DNA of 45,132 bases from Candidatus Synechococcus spongiarum SP3 (GTDB taxonomy: Bacteria; Cyanobacteriota; Cyanobacteriia; PCC-6307; Cyanobiaceae). The notes under the pieces were generated by a model. That model did no database searches. It had not been told where the DNA came from and saw only the letters and a program-made list of their open reading frames with translations. The position numbers and the translations under genes were made by a program. The stretch covers positions 1 to 45,132 of the forward strand of contig JXQG01000007.1 in the NCBI GenBank assembly GCA_001007665.1, written 5' to 3'. Below, in pieces: positions 11,335-18,593 of the stretch (positions are counted from its first letter, which is position 1; each line of letters starts with the position of its first letter).

Positions 11335-12411
11335 ACACGGTCTATGTCCGACAGCATCGCGCCCGTGTGCAATGTCGACGCGGGTCCCTGCTGGTGTCGT
11401 CGCCAGAAGGGAGCCAGCGCATTCCCATTGAAGCCGTTGATGCCCTGGTGGTGTTGGGTGGCGCTCAGATCACCATGCAGGCCATTGATGCCTGTGTTCA
11501 ACGCGGCGTGCGGGTGGCCGCCTTGAAAAGGGGCGGCGCTGTCCGCTTCACCGTCAGCCCTGCGACAAGTGGCAACGTCCATCTGCGGAGTGCGTTGTTC
11601 CAGGCAGCCATGGACCCGTCACGGTCTTTGGACCTGTCCAGGGCCGTTGTGGCCGCCAAACTGCAAAACAGCGGAATCGTGGTCAGCCGTTGGTCGCGGG
11701 ATGAAAAGAACCCCGAGAAGAGCGACGGCCTGGCGGGACGGAGTGAAATGATACGGGCTCGCATCGCCCGCCTTGCTGAAGCCGAGACCGGTGATCACGT
11801 GCGCGGTATCGAGGGGGACGCCGCCAGGATCTACTTCCGGGCGCTGGGTGAAGTGCTCGCATCCAGCCCGTTGCCGTTCACCGCCAGAACCCGACGACCG
11901 CCTCGGGATCTGGTGAACGCCATGTTGGGATTCTGTTGCGGATTGCTGGTGACGGAGTGCATCGGCGCCGTGGAGAGCATGGGCCTGAACCACCAGATGG
12001 GCTTCTTCCATCGCCCGCGCTCCGGCCGCCCTTCCCTGGCCCTTGATCTGGCGGAAGAGTTTCGTGCGTTAACCGACCGGTTCGTGGTGTTCCTGGTGCG
12101 GCGGCGACAACTGAACCCGGACAGCTTCGAGGAGACACCAGGGGGTGGCGTGTACCTGAACGGCGATGGCAGGACACAACCCGTATTCTGCGCCGGCTGT
12201 AACTTCCCCCACGGTCGGTGGCGTGTACCTGAACAACGATGGCAGGACACAACTACTGACCGCATGGGAAGAGCACAAGGAGGCGGAGATCCAGCATCGG
12301 ATCCTGAACCGTCCCGTGGGACGGTGGGCGATGCCATCGGTTCAGGCCACATTGCTGGCACGTCATTTACGGGGCGACCTTCCCGCCTATCCTCCGTTTG
12401 TGCTTCCTTGA
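11322..12411 (+). pseudogene. cas1: Cas1 integrase, disrupted by a 73-bp insertion
   Basis: Cas1 is the integrase that inserts new spacers. It starts at ATG 11322, overlapping the cas4 stop. Recognisable elements are RYLNTVYVRQHRARV, SGNVHLRSALFQ, GIEGDAARIYFRALGE (catalytic Glu), RTRRPPRDLVNAMLGF, MGFFHRPRSGRPSLALDLAEE (catalytic His and acidic residue) and RRRQLNPDSFEETPGGGVYL. The true C-terminus (LLTAWEEHKEAEIQHR to LRGDLPAYPPFVLP, ending at 12411) lies in another frame. A 73-bp insertion (37-bp duplication plus 36 bp) at 12144-12253 accounts exactly for the shift. Without it the gene would be whole and would end 3 nt before cas2. The current frame instead runs on to 12497 inside cas2. 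Confidence 0.85.
12144..12253. repeat. 37-bp direct repeat flanking a 36-bp insert in cas1
   Basis: Copy 1 is 12144-12180 and copy 2 is 12217-12253. They match at 35 of 37 positions (GG versus AA in the middle, encoding VYLNGDGRTQ and VYLNNDGRTQ). The 36 bp between them (12181-12216) match neither the sequence before copy 1 nor that after copy 2, so this is not a simple tandem duplication. The repeat-spacer-repeat geometry resembles a CRISPR unit. Confidence 0.9.
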
Positions 12412-12414
12412 GCG

Positions 12415-12705
12415 ATGGATGTTCTGCTCACCTACGACATTGCCGACACCAGCAAGAGCGGCGGTGCCCGGCTGAGACGGCTTTCCGCCATCTGTGAGCG
12501 GTACGGTCAACGGATACAGCTTTCCGTCTTCCAGTTCCGGTTCTCCCCAACGCGGCTGGCGCGCCTGATCGGCGAAGTGGAAGACGTGATTGACCACCAA
12601 CGGGATTCGGTCATTCTGTACCGTTTCCCCGACAACATTGAAAAGTTTGCCAACCATCTTGGTGGTCCTCAACAAGGAGGACTGGGTCAGCCCTGGGTGG
12701 TGTGA
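12415..12705 (+). CDS. cas2: Cas2 adaptation protein
   Basis: Cas2 is the small dimeric core of the Cas1-Cas2 spacer integrase. The 96-residue frame is open, starts 3 nt after the original cas1 stop, and has the beta-alpha-beta ferredoxin-like pattern of the family. MDVLLTYDIADTSKSGGARL carries the conserved YDI(A/S)D. GQRIQLSVFQFRFSPTRLARL is the central helix and strand, and DSVILYRFP follows. Length is normal. It is one of only two apparently undamaged genes in the operon, but without a working Cas1 it cannot support adaptation. Confidence 0.9.
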   Translation: MDVLLTYDIADTSKSGGARLRRLSAICERYGQRIQLSVFQFRFSPTRLARLIGEVEDVIDHQRDSVILYRFPDNIEKFANHLGGPQQGGLGQPWVV

Positions 12706-12982
12706 CCTGTGCGAACCTCCGGTGATTCTCCCGGCAACCACCCAACATGCCCCTGGGCCAGGGATCCTTGTTGTTGGATCGGTGTGTTTTGGTGTGGTAT
12801 TCCTCATGCATCGCTAAAATCCCCTGCACCCTCCCCAAAGCACCTCGAGAATCACCTTTCCCGCATGAGCAGATCTCCGACTGGCCATGCACCCGGCTCT
12901 TTCGGGTAGAGAAACAGGGATTTTTTGTGGTAGCCTTCTGTTTCAGACGAGGGAGTATCCCCTCCCCATTCGGATTAGCTGT
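12706..12982. other. Presumed leader between cas2 and the array remnant
   Basis: No gene is visible in these 277 bp. Position next to cas2 and directly before the repeat at 12983 makes it the likely CRISPR leader and array promoter. It includes a T-rich stretch (GGGATTTTTTGTGGTAG around 12920) in an otherwise GC-rich locus. I see no further repeats in it. Confidence 0.4.
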
Positions 12983-13090
12983 GTCGCCGGGGTTTTGACC
13001 CCGGCCTTCGTTGAGCAAACTGTCCTGGTCCCAGTTGTTCGTTGTCCGATGGATGTCACCGGGGTTTGCGTTTTTGTGGGCTCATTTCAG
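12983..13090 (+). CRISPR. Remnant CRISPR array: one full repeat, one spacer, one degenerate repeat
   Basis: The first unit starts at 12983 with GTCGCCGGGG and contains a perfect 8-bp hairpin (12986-12993 with 12998-13005, loop TTTG) followed by GGCCTTCGTTGAGC. This closely resembles the hairpin plus CTTCATTGAGGC-like end I associate with type I-G repeats. Exactly 72 bp later, at 13055, GTCACCGGGGTTT repeats the first 13 bases with one mismatch, then diverges, as terminal repeats often do. A 36-nt repeat would leave a 36-nt spacer (13019-13054). With only one good repeat the call is tentative, but position after cas2 and the period both fit. Confidence 0.55.
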
Positions 13091-13200
13091 AGGCGCCCTG
13101 GCGCCCCTGCAGAACCACCACCCGCCCCACACCACTGAGAGCCGTCTGGTGGCCACAACCATGGATGCTACGACTGACGACGTGCGCTCGAACCAGCTTC

Positions 13201-13443
13201 TCACCCAACTTGTTGCTGGCGTGCCTTGGCCAGAACCTCAAGATAGAGTTCTTCGGGAACATGGCGAATGTCGTATTCCATCGGCGCGCCCCCATGGATA
13301 TGGGTGTGAAGCTGCACCCAACTCTGGCGCTTCAGATCCCCCGTCTTTCTCACGGTGCTGATCACCTGGCTGGCCAAGGTGTCCACCAACTGCTGACGCT
13401 CAGGGGTCCCCACAGGAGGGATGGACTGCTCAGGACTCACCAT
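13201..13443 (-). CDS. Small hypothetical protein, family not recognised
   Basis: A minus-strand frame of 80 codons from ATG 13443 gives MVSPEQSIPPVG, QLVDTLASQVISTVRKTGDL, WVQLHTHIHGGAPMEYDIRH and VPEELYLEVLAKARQQQ. The composition is protein-like, mixing hydrophobic and charged residues in a helical pattern. The frame stays open upstream to 13521 (IFSLGQTLYDRRFNHA), but that end runs antisense into the tRNA, so a start at or near 13443, or a non-ATG start slightly upstream, is more likely. I know no family for it. It lies between the array remnant and the tRNA. Confidence 0.45.
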   Translation of the reverse strand: MVSPEQSIPPVGTPERQQLVDTLASQVISTVRKTGDLKRQSWVQLHTHIHGGAPMEYDIRHVPEELYLEVLAKARQQQVG

Positions 13444-13506
13444 GGCATGATTGAACCGACGGTCATACAAAGTCTGTCCCAGGCTGAAGATCCCAGACCA
13501 GCGCCG

Positions 13507-13580
13507 GCCCGTGTAGTCCAATTGGCAGAGACAGGCGACTTAAAATCGCTCCAGTGCGGGTTCGAATCCCGCCACGGGCA
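13507..13580 (+). tRNA. trnL-UAA: tRNA with anticodon UAA (Leu), short variable loop
   Basis: The 74-nt sequence folds into a full cloverleaf. The acceptor stem GCCCGTG/CACGGGC is 7 bp and perfect. The D-stem is 3 bp (GTC/GAC) with a GG-containing loop. The anticodon stem GGCGA/TCGCT has loop CTTAAAA. The variable loop CCAGT is 5 nt, and T-stem GCGGG/CCCGC has loop TTCGAAT. The discriminator base is A and no CCA is encoded. Loop positions 34-36 are UAA, which reads UUA leucine codons, and A73 fits leucine identity. Leucine tRNAs normally have a long variable arm, which this one lacks, so amino-acid identity is not certain. Confidence 0.85.
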
Positions 13581-13634
13581 TGGTTCCCGCCACACACAGT
13601 ACCCTGAATCTCTGTGACCTTTCTGCTGTAGACC

Positions 13635-13871
13635 ATGCCTATGCCGTCTTTCGACACCCTGCTGCTTCTGGGGCTGGTTGGCGCTCTGGGGGTGACCTAT
13701 CTCGTCCTGGCCCCTGCGGCCTTGATGGCCTGGCTCCACTGGCGTTGGCATGTGATGGGCAAAGTGGAGCGGCTGTTAAGCTACGGGCTGGTGTTTCTTT
13801 TGTTTCCGGGGTTGATCCTGCTGTCCCCCTTCGTGAATTTGCGTCCTGCGGGACGCCACGGTGCGCCATGA
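13635..13871 (+). CDS. ndhL: NdhL, NDH-1 complex subunit L
   Basis: The 78-residue protein has two hydrophobic segments (LLLGLVGALGVTYLVLAP and LLSYGLVFLLFPGLILLSP) and ends with FVNLRP. This is the pattern of NdhL, a cyanobacterial and plastid-specific subunit of the thylakoid NDH-1 complex in cyclic electron flow and respiration. The following gene is a DUF3007 protein overlapping by four bases (ATGA), then trpA, an order I know from marine Synechococcus and Prochlorococcus. Length is normal. Confidence 0.9.
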   Translation: MPMPSFDTLLLLGLVGALGVTYLVLAPAALMAWLHWRWHVMGKVERLLSYGLVFLLFPGLILLSPFVNLRPAGRHGAP

Positions 13872-14218
13872 CCAAAGGGCATGTGCTTCTGCTGGGCCTG
13901 GCCTTGCTGGTGGTTGGCGGACTGTTCCCCCGGATGTTGCAATGGGCGGGCCTTGGTGAAGTCAATGCCGGGCTGGTGTCCACCGCCCTGCTGGTGTTGG
14001 TGGTGATCCTCTGGGTGGCCAGCTACGGCTGGCGGGTTGTGCGGGGCGACATGACCTTCATGCAAATGCGCAGGCACTACCGCCAGCGCTATGACCAGGC
14101 CACGGACGAGGAATTGCTGCGCCGTTTTGAAGCCCTGAGTGAAGCAGATCAACAGGAGTTGTTGTCGTCCACCGGTTCCGAGCCTGGTGACGCGTCGGGC
14201 CGGCAAACGGCTGGGTGA
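13868..14218 (+). CDS. DUF3007 family membrane protein
   Basis: ATG 13868 overlaps the ndhL stop (ATGA), so the two are translationally coupled. The 116-residue protein has two transmembrane segments (VLLLGLALLVVGGLFPRMLQ and STALLVLVVILWVASYGW). A soluble tail follows with MTFMQMRRHYRQRYDQATDEEL, typical of DUF3007. Its function is not known; constant pairing with ndhL suggests a thylakoid or NDH-1-related role, which is inference. A longer frame starting at 13580 reads through ndhL in another frame and is not the gene. Confidence 0.85.
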   Translation: MTKGHVLLLGLALLVVGGLFPRMLQWAGLGEVNAGLVSTALLVLVVILWVASYGWRVVRGDMTFMQMRRHYRQRYDQATDEELLRRFEALSEADQQELLSSTGSEPGDASGRQTAG

Positions 14219-14255
14219 TGGCTGGCCATAGCCTCAAGGCTTCACCTTACGTGGC

Positions 14256-15092
14256 ATGAATCCCTCTTCTCCTGAACCCGATCCCATCAGCGCCCGCTTT
14301 GCCACCCTGGCCCAACAGGGGCGTTGCGCCTTGATGCCCTTTTTGATGGCTGGTGATCCGGACCTGGATACCACAGCGGCCTGTCTGCTGGCAGTGCAGG
14401 ATCAAGGGGCTGATCTGGTGGAATTGGGTATTCCCTACAGCGATCCCCTGGCAGATGGTCCGGTGATTCAGGCCGCGGCTGGGCGTGCCCTGGCAGCGGG
14501 CGCCACCTGTGCGGGCGTGCTGGACATGCTGGCGCGCCTGCGGGGGCAGTTGCACGTGCCCGTCGTGCTGTTCACCTATGCCAATCCCCTGCTCAACATG
14601 GGGGTGGCCGCCTTCTGTGACCGTGCAGCCGCCGCAGGCGCGGCGGGGGTGGTGGTGCCGGATCTTCCCTTCGAGGAGGCACAGCGTCTGTCCCCCACCG
14701 TGGCGGCTGCCGGGCTGGACATGGTGCTGTTGGTGGCGCTCACCACGTCCCCCAGGCGCATGGCCCAGATTGCCCGGACCAGCCGCGGCTTTATCTATCT
14801 GGTCAGCGTGACGGGGGTGACAGGGACCCGTGAGCAGATGGATCAGCGGGTGGCATCCTTGATTGGTCAACTCAAATCCCTGGCCCAACAACCCGTTGCC
14901 GTGGGCTTTGGGATCTCCACCGCTGCCCATGCACGGCAGGTGCGCCTCTGGGGCAGCGACGGGGCCATTGTGGGCAGTGCTTTTGTGAAGCGGATTGCAG
15001 CGGCCGGTCCGTCCAATCCTCCAGCTACGGTGGCGGGGGCGTTCTGCGCCGAGTTGCGCCAGGGACTGGATTCCCCTGTGCCTGCCGACTGA
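14256..15092 (+). CDS. trpA: Tryptophan synthase alpha chain
   Basis: TrpA cleaves indole-3-glycerol phosphate to indole and glyceraldehyde 3-phosphate and passes indole to TrpB. The 278-residue TIM barrel is complete: [34 protein letters not shown] (with the catalytic Glu and Asp), [34 protein letters not shown] and [13 protein letters not shown]. The frame is intact and the length normal. It follows the ndhL-DUF3007 pair with a 37-nt gap, so co-transcription is possible. trpF is encoded separately, about 9 kb away. Confidence 0.95.
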   Translation: MNPSSPEPDPISARFATLAQQGRCALMPFLMAGDPDLDTTAACLLAVQDQGADLVELGIPYSDPLADGPVIQAAAGRALAAGATCAGVLDMLARLRGQLHVPVVLFTYANPLLNMGVAAFCDRAAAAGAAGVVVPDLPFEEAQRLSPTVAAAGLDMVLLVALTTSPRRMAQIARTSRGFIYLVSVTGVTGTREQMDQRVASLIGQLKSLAQQPVAVGFGISTAAHARQVRLWGSDGAIVGSAFVKRIAAAGPSNPPATVAGAFCAELRQGLDSPVPAD

Positions 15093-15229
15093 AGGGGCCG
15101 ACTGAAGGGGGAGAGGATCTGATGGAGCCATATTGCCGTTCGGCCATGGGCGACGCGCCTGTTGCCAAGGATTGCGGAGCGGAACCGCCACCATGACACC
15201 CATGATGGAAGAGCCGTCTGTCATGGACC

Positions 15230-15511
15230 ATGAAATTTGTGCTTTGGGGCCGCTACTGTGCAGACCCTCTCACCAGGCGCGCCCCCTACCGGGAGCAGCA
15301 CCTGGCAGGGCTGCGGGAGCAGCATGCCAAGGGGGTGCTGCTGACCCTGGGTCCCACAGCGGGGAGCACCCATGTGTTTGGCGTCTATGAGGCCCCGTCC
15401 CAGGAGGAAGTGGAGGCCCTGGTGAAGGGGGATATCTACTGGGCACAAGGCATTTGGACCCAGGTGGACATCTATCCCTGGACCGATGCCATCCCCTTCC
15501 CAAGCCCTTGA
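15230..15511 (+). CDS. YciI-like small protein
   Basis: The 93-residue protein begins MKFVLWGRYCADPLTRRAPYR and contains REQHLAGLREQHAKGVLLTLGPT followed by VEALVKGDIYWAQGIW. This is the ferredoxin-like alpha-beta pattern of the YciI family (REAHLAHL...G.l...GP...P...). The family includes small dimeric proteins whose reactions are mostly unknown. It lies 137 nt after trpA, and the gap holds no gene I can support. It converges with the pgeF operon. Confidence 0.75.
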   Translation: MKFVLWGRYCADPLTRRAPYREQHLAGLREQHAKGVLLTLGPTAGSTHVFGVYEAPSQEEVEALVKGDIYWAQGIWTQVDIYPWTDAIPFPSP

Positions 15512-15536
15512 TGGCGGCTGTTTGTTCTGGTTGGGT

Positions 15537-16361
15537 TCAGCCGGCCCCTCCGGCCATGGCTTGACCCACAATGCCGCTCCATTGCACCACCTTGCGTTGG
15601 TCCCGTCGCCAACTGTGGAACAGCCTTGCCTTGCTGAAGGTGCAGTAGGGGCAGGTGTGAATGGCGGTGGCCGGAATGCCCAGATCCTGGAGTTGCAAGG
15701 CGGCTGCTCCGCGAATATCCAGGTGGTCCCGTAGGGGTTGGCCATTGATGGGTGCATTGGGCTGCAAATCGCCAGCCGCCAGGAGCCGCTGCAATCCGTC
15801 CTCGTGGAGTGGGGCGGCCACCTTGCTGCTCACGGAGCGCTCCACCTGATAGCAGGGACCGGAAATGGCCGGACCCAGGGCCACCTGCAAGGCGGCAGGC
15901 TTCACCCCCTGGACCATGAGCTGTTCCACAGCCGCGGACAGCACCCCGGCGGCCAGGCTGCGCCAGCCCCCATGGCAGGCCGCCACGTGCCCTGTCTCGG
16001 GATCCGCCATCAGCACCGGTGTGCAATCCGCCCCGCACACCCAGAGGCTTTGCCCTCCTGCCGTGCTGACGAGACCATCCGCCTTGGGCCAGGGGGGCGC
16101 CACCGCATCACGGGCCGTCACCACCGCGCCGCCATGTACCTGGCGCAGGCGATGAACCGTGAGACCAGGGCTCAGGTAGCCCGCCAGCTCCGCCGGGCCG
16201 CGTTCTGACCAATGACGCGTAAAGAACCCATGGGCAAAGCCTTGCAGAGCATCGCATTGCAGCATATAGCCCCCATAACAGCCCACCCAGGTCCAACCGC
16301 TGAGGGTGTTGAAGGTGGAGTCTGGCCAGTCTGTAAAAGGCGCAGAGGAAGGATCAGCCAT
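15537..16361 (-). CDS. pgeF: PgeF/LACC1-family multicopper-like purine enzyme
   Basis: The 274-residue protein matches the YfiH/PgeF/LACC1 family, formerly called polyphenol oxidase or laccase-like. Members are now known to act on purine nucleosides, and PgeF to edit peptidoglycan precursors. Motifs are HGFFTRHWSERGP, VHRLRQVHGGAVV, WVCGADCTPVLMADPETG, VAACHGGWRSLAAGVL and HTCPYCTFSKARLFHSWRRD. They include the Cys/His metal site (CADC, HGGWR). Its start overlaps the stop of the Tab2 gene by ATGA, so it is the last gene of a tightly coupled leftward operon S1 - Tab2 - PgeF. Confidence 0.85.
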   Translation of the reverse strand: MADPSSAPFTDWPDSTFNTLSGWTWVGCYGGYMLQCDALQGFAHGFFTRHWSERGPAELAGYLSPGLTVHRLRQVHGGAVVTARDAVAPPWPKADGLVSTAGGQSLWVCGADCTPVLMADPETGHVAACHGGWRSLAAGVLSAAVEQLMVQGVKPAALQVALGPAISGPCYQVERSVSSKVAAPLHEDGLQRLLAAGDLQPNAPINGQPLRDHLDIRGAAALQLQDLGIPATAIHTCPYCTFSKARLFHSWRRDQRKVVQWSGIVGQAMAGGAG

Positions 16362-17224
16362 CAGGGCAGGATCTGGTCACGGAGAAGCCAAAAGCCGGTA
16401 AAGTGCTGCGTTTGGGAGGTGTTTTGTACAGACAGAAACTGTAGGCCGGCCGTGGACTGACAGGACTCTGCAAATGTGGCGGCAGCAGCTTCGGCCTCGC
16501 CGGGGTCCAGGCGGCCCAGGAGCCAGCGTTGATCCAGGCCGGCCTCCAGCAGGAGGCAGTTGTCGCTGATGGTCAATTTCAGGGGCTCCAACCCTGCCAC
16601 CCATCCCGCCACGGCCAGGGCGCGGTCTCCAGCAAAGAGGCGCACACCGGGGATGATGGCTCCCGCTTCTCCTGGCTCGGGCAAAGGGATGAGACCCGAA
16701 AAGTCCATCGGCCAATCCCGAGCCTCTCTCAAGCTGGTCAACGGCAAGGCTGCCCATTCCCAGGCGTCGCCTCTGGCGGCATCAGGCAGGGGCTTGGCCG
16801 GTGCGGATGTTGCTGCCATAGGAGCAGCCCGTGGGCCGGCCAGATAGCCTTCCCGCTGGGGATAGACCGTGCGCTGCCGCTCCTGAAGCCAGTCAATCAA
16901 GGCATAGCAACGGCGGCTCGGCACCACCGCCAAGCCAAGAGGTTCAGAGGCCCGCTGCACCATGGCCGTCATGGCCTGGCGCCAACATCGCAACCGCTGT
17001 GGACGGCTGTGCCCGCCAGCCACCGCCTCGTCCAGGGCCTGCGCCAGCGCCTCTCCCAGCCAGAGGGAGTTCACCTGGTCCGCTGGGCAGGGTTTACAGA
17101 AACGAAACCCCGTTTCCGGTGTGGGGTTGATTGTCGGTGTGTCACACACCAGCAGCTCCCAGCGTTTGCGTCCGTCCGAATCCAGCAGCGGACGACTATA
17201 GAAATCCACCTCCCAGTCGCTCAT
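16361..17224 (-). CDS. Tab2/Atab2-family RNA-binding protein
   Basis: The 287-residue protein starts MSDWEVDFYSRPLLDSDGRK and contains WELLVCDTP, FRFCKPCPADQVNS, LRCWRQAMTAMVQRA, IPSRRCYALIDWLQER-like sequence and LQFLSVQNTSQTQHFTGFWLL near the end. These are typical of the Tab2/Atab2 family. In algae and plants this family activates translation of photosystem mRNAs such as psaB. A role in photosystem I assembly here is inferred from the family. It overlaps the S1 gene stop and the pgeF start by ATGA at both ends, consistent with one translated unit with an S1-domain RNA-binding protein. Confidence 0.85.
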   Translation of the reverse strand: MSDWEVDFYSRPLLDSDGRKRWELLVCDTPTINPTPETGFRFCKPCPADQVNSLWLGEALAQALDEAVAGGHSRPQRLRCWRQAMTAMVQRASEPLGLAVVPSRRCYALIDWLQERQRTVYPQREGYLAGPRAAPMAATSAPAKPLPDAARGDAWEWAALPLTSLREARDWPMDFSGLIPLPEPGEAGAIIPGVRLFAGDRALAVAGWVAGLEPLKLTISDNCLLLEAGLDQRWLLGRLDPGEAEAAAATFAESCQSTAGLQFLSVQNTSQTQHFTGFWLLRDQILP

Positions 17225-18558
17225 GCGCTGCTGTCGTCTCCAGGTAAGGGTGCTCCAGGGCGTGAGGGGGGAACCAGCACAGTGGAGGCAGGCTGACTGG
17301 ATCCGGGCGCCGATGGGGAGAGCTCCGGGCTCCGGTCAGAACCGGCAACGGATGCATGGGTCTCGGAGACCGGATCAGGTGCTTGTGGCTCCCGGTCCTG
17401 CTGCTGGTCCTGAAATAGAACAGCCCGCGCCCGCTCGGCGCGCTGCTCCGCCTGGACCATCACGTCAGCTTTGGCCGCCAGCATTTCACCGGGGAGGATT
17501 TCCAGCAGTGCCGTGTTGAGGGCAACGCGACCACGGGCAGCGTCAACATCGGTCACCAGGGCGGAGATGGTCTCCCCCACGGTGAACACCTCCCGTAAAT
17601 CGCGGATATGGCTGGCACTGATGCAACTCTGATGCAGCAGGCCGCTGATGGGCCCCAGGTCCACAAAGCAGCCAAACCGCTTCAGACCACTGATCCGACC
17701 CGTCACCAGGTCCCCCACTTTCAACTCAGCAAAGCGCTGAGCACGGGATGCCTGCTTCTCCGAGAGCACCAGCTTGGAGGTCGTGGGATTCACCTCCAGA
17801 AAAGTGACCCCAATGGTTTTGCCCACCAGCGCGCTGTGGTTGTCCCCGTCCACCAGTTGAGAGCGGGGAATAAACCCCCGTAGACCCTCCACGTGGCAGG
17901 TGCAGCCACCACGGTTCACGCCGCTGATCACGGTTTGCACCACGGCAGCCTCCTGGGCGAGCCGCGTCACGGTGGTCCAGCTATCCCGCACCATGAGGGC
18001 CCGACAACTGACGGTGACCATGCCCTCGGCATTCTGCTCACCCGTCACCAGTACCTTCAGCTGCTTCCCTTTGGGGAACTGCTCCGCTACGTCGGTAACG
18101 ACCCCGAACCCACACTCCTGCTTGGGCATCCAGCCAGGCGCCTTGCCTCCGATGTCCACATAGACACCATCACTCTCGTGGCCAATCACGGTTCCACGGA
18201 CCTCCTCTCCTTTGGCGCCAAGGTTGGTGCTGCCCTCCAGGGCCGACTGGAAGGCTTCTTCATCAAAGTCAACGTCATCCAGGCTGCGGGGTGTGTAGGA
18301 CGGCAGGACCGCCCCGCTTCCCTGATCAGCCCCACGGCGACTGTCGGGTTGGTATTGTGTCCGGGATCCCGATGCCGGGTCCGGCGGTACATCAGGGCCG
18401 ACAGGTGGGGTGGGTGGGCTTTCTGCTGATGTTGAGCCGTCCTTGGTCGGCTGCCGCGCCTCGGATCTGGTGATCTTGAGGATTGAGAGACCGACGTCTC
18501 TGTCAGTGGGGCGTCTGACGTCTTTCGCCTTCATCGGAGATGCATGGGCTGAGGGCAT
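17221..18558 (-). CDS. S1-domain RNA-binding protein (ribosomal S1-like)
   Basis: The 445-residue protein has a charged Pro/Ser-rich N-terminus, then three S1-type OB-fold domains. Domain 1 is near residues 118-190 (GEEVRGTVIGHESDGVYVDIG), domain 2 near 205-270 (GVNRGGCTCHVEGLRGFIPRS) and domain 3 near 285-350 (GDLVTGRISGLKRFGCFVDLG, GLLHQSCIS). An acidic or Pro-rich tail follows. It resembles the second cyanobacterial S1 paralogue, which binds mRNA leaders. Its stop overlaps the Tab2 start, placing two RNA-binding translation factors in one operon. A start at M9 (18534) is possible. Confidence 0.85.
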   Translation of the reverse strand: MPSAHASPMKAKDVRRPTDRDVGLSILKITRSEARQPTKDGSTSAESPPTPPVGPDVPPDPASGSRTQYQPDSRRGADQGSGAVLPSYTPRSLDDVDFDEEAFQSALEGSTNLGAKGEEVRGTVIGHESDGVYVDIGGKAPGWMPKQECGFGVVTDVAEQFPKGKQLKVLVTGEQNAEGMVTVSCRALMVRDSWTTVTRLAQEAAVVQTVISGVNRGGCTCHVEGLRGFIPRSQLVDGDNHSALVGKTIGVTFLEVNPTTSKLVLSEKQASRAQRFAELKVGDLVTGRISGLKRFGCFVDLGPISGLLHQSCISASHIRDLREVFTVGETISALVTDVDAARGRVALNTALLEILPGEMLAAKADVMVQAEQRAERARAVLFQDQQQDREPQAPDPVSETHASVAGSDRSPELSPSAPGSSQPASTVLVPPSRPGAPLPGDDSSA

Positions 18559-18593
18559 TATGGACCGATTGCCCCCCGTCGGTTCGTGTTCCC

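Noticed and set aside
10716..12411. A Cas4-Cas1 fusion split by a frameshift
   Set aside because: Cas4 ends with its own stop at 11334 and Cas1 has a good ATG at 11322 beginning at the normal Cas1 N-terminus, so they read as separate overlapping genes.
12986..13005. Hairpin as an intrinsic terminator of the cas operon
   Set aside because: No T-run follows; the downstream bases are CTTCGTTGAGC, which fits a CRISPR repeat end better.
13507..13580. The tRNA as a stop-codon suppressor
   Set aside because: Anticodon UAA pairs with UUA (leucine), not with a stop codon; a suppressor would need UUA or CUA.
13463..13657. Minus-strand ORF containing GGIRTRTGA
   Set aside because: It is the antisense reading of the tRNA, a well-known false ORF.
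14247..15224. Minus-strand frame opposite trpA
   Set aside because: TrpA on the plus strand is complete and convincing.
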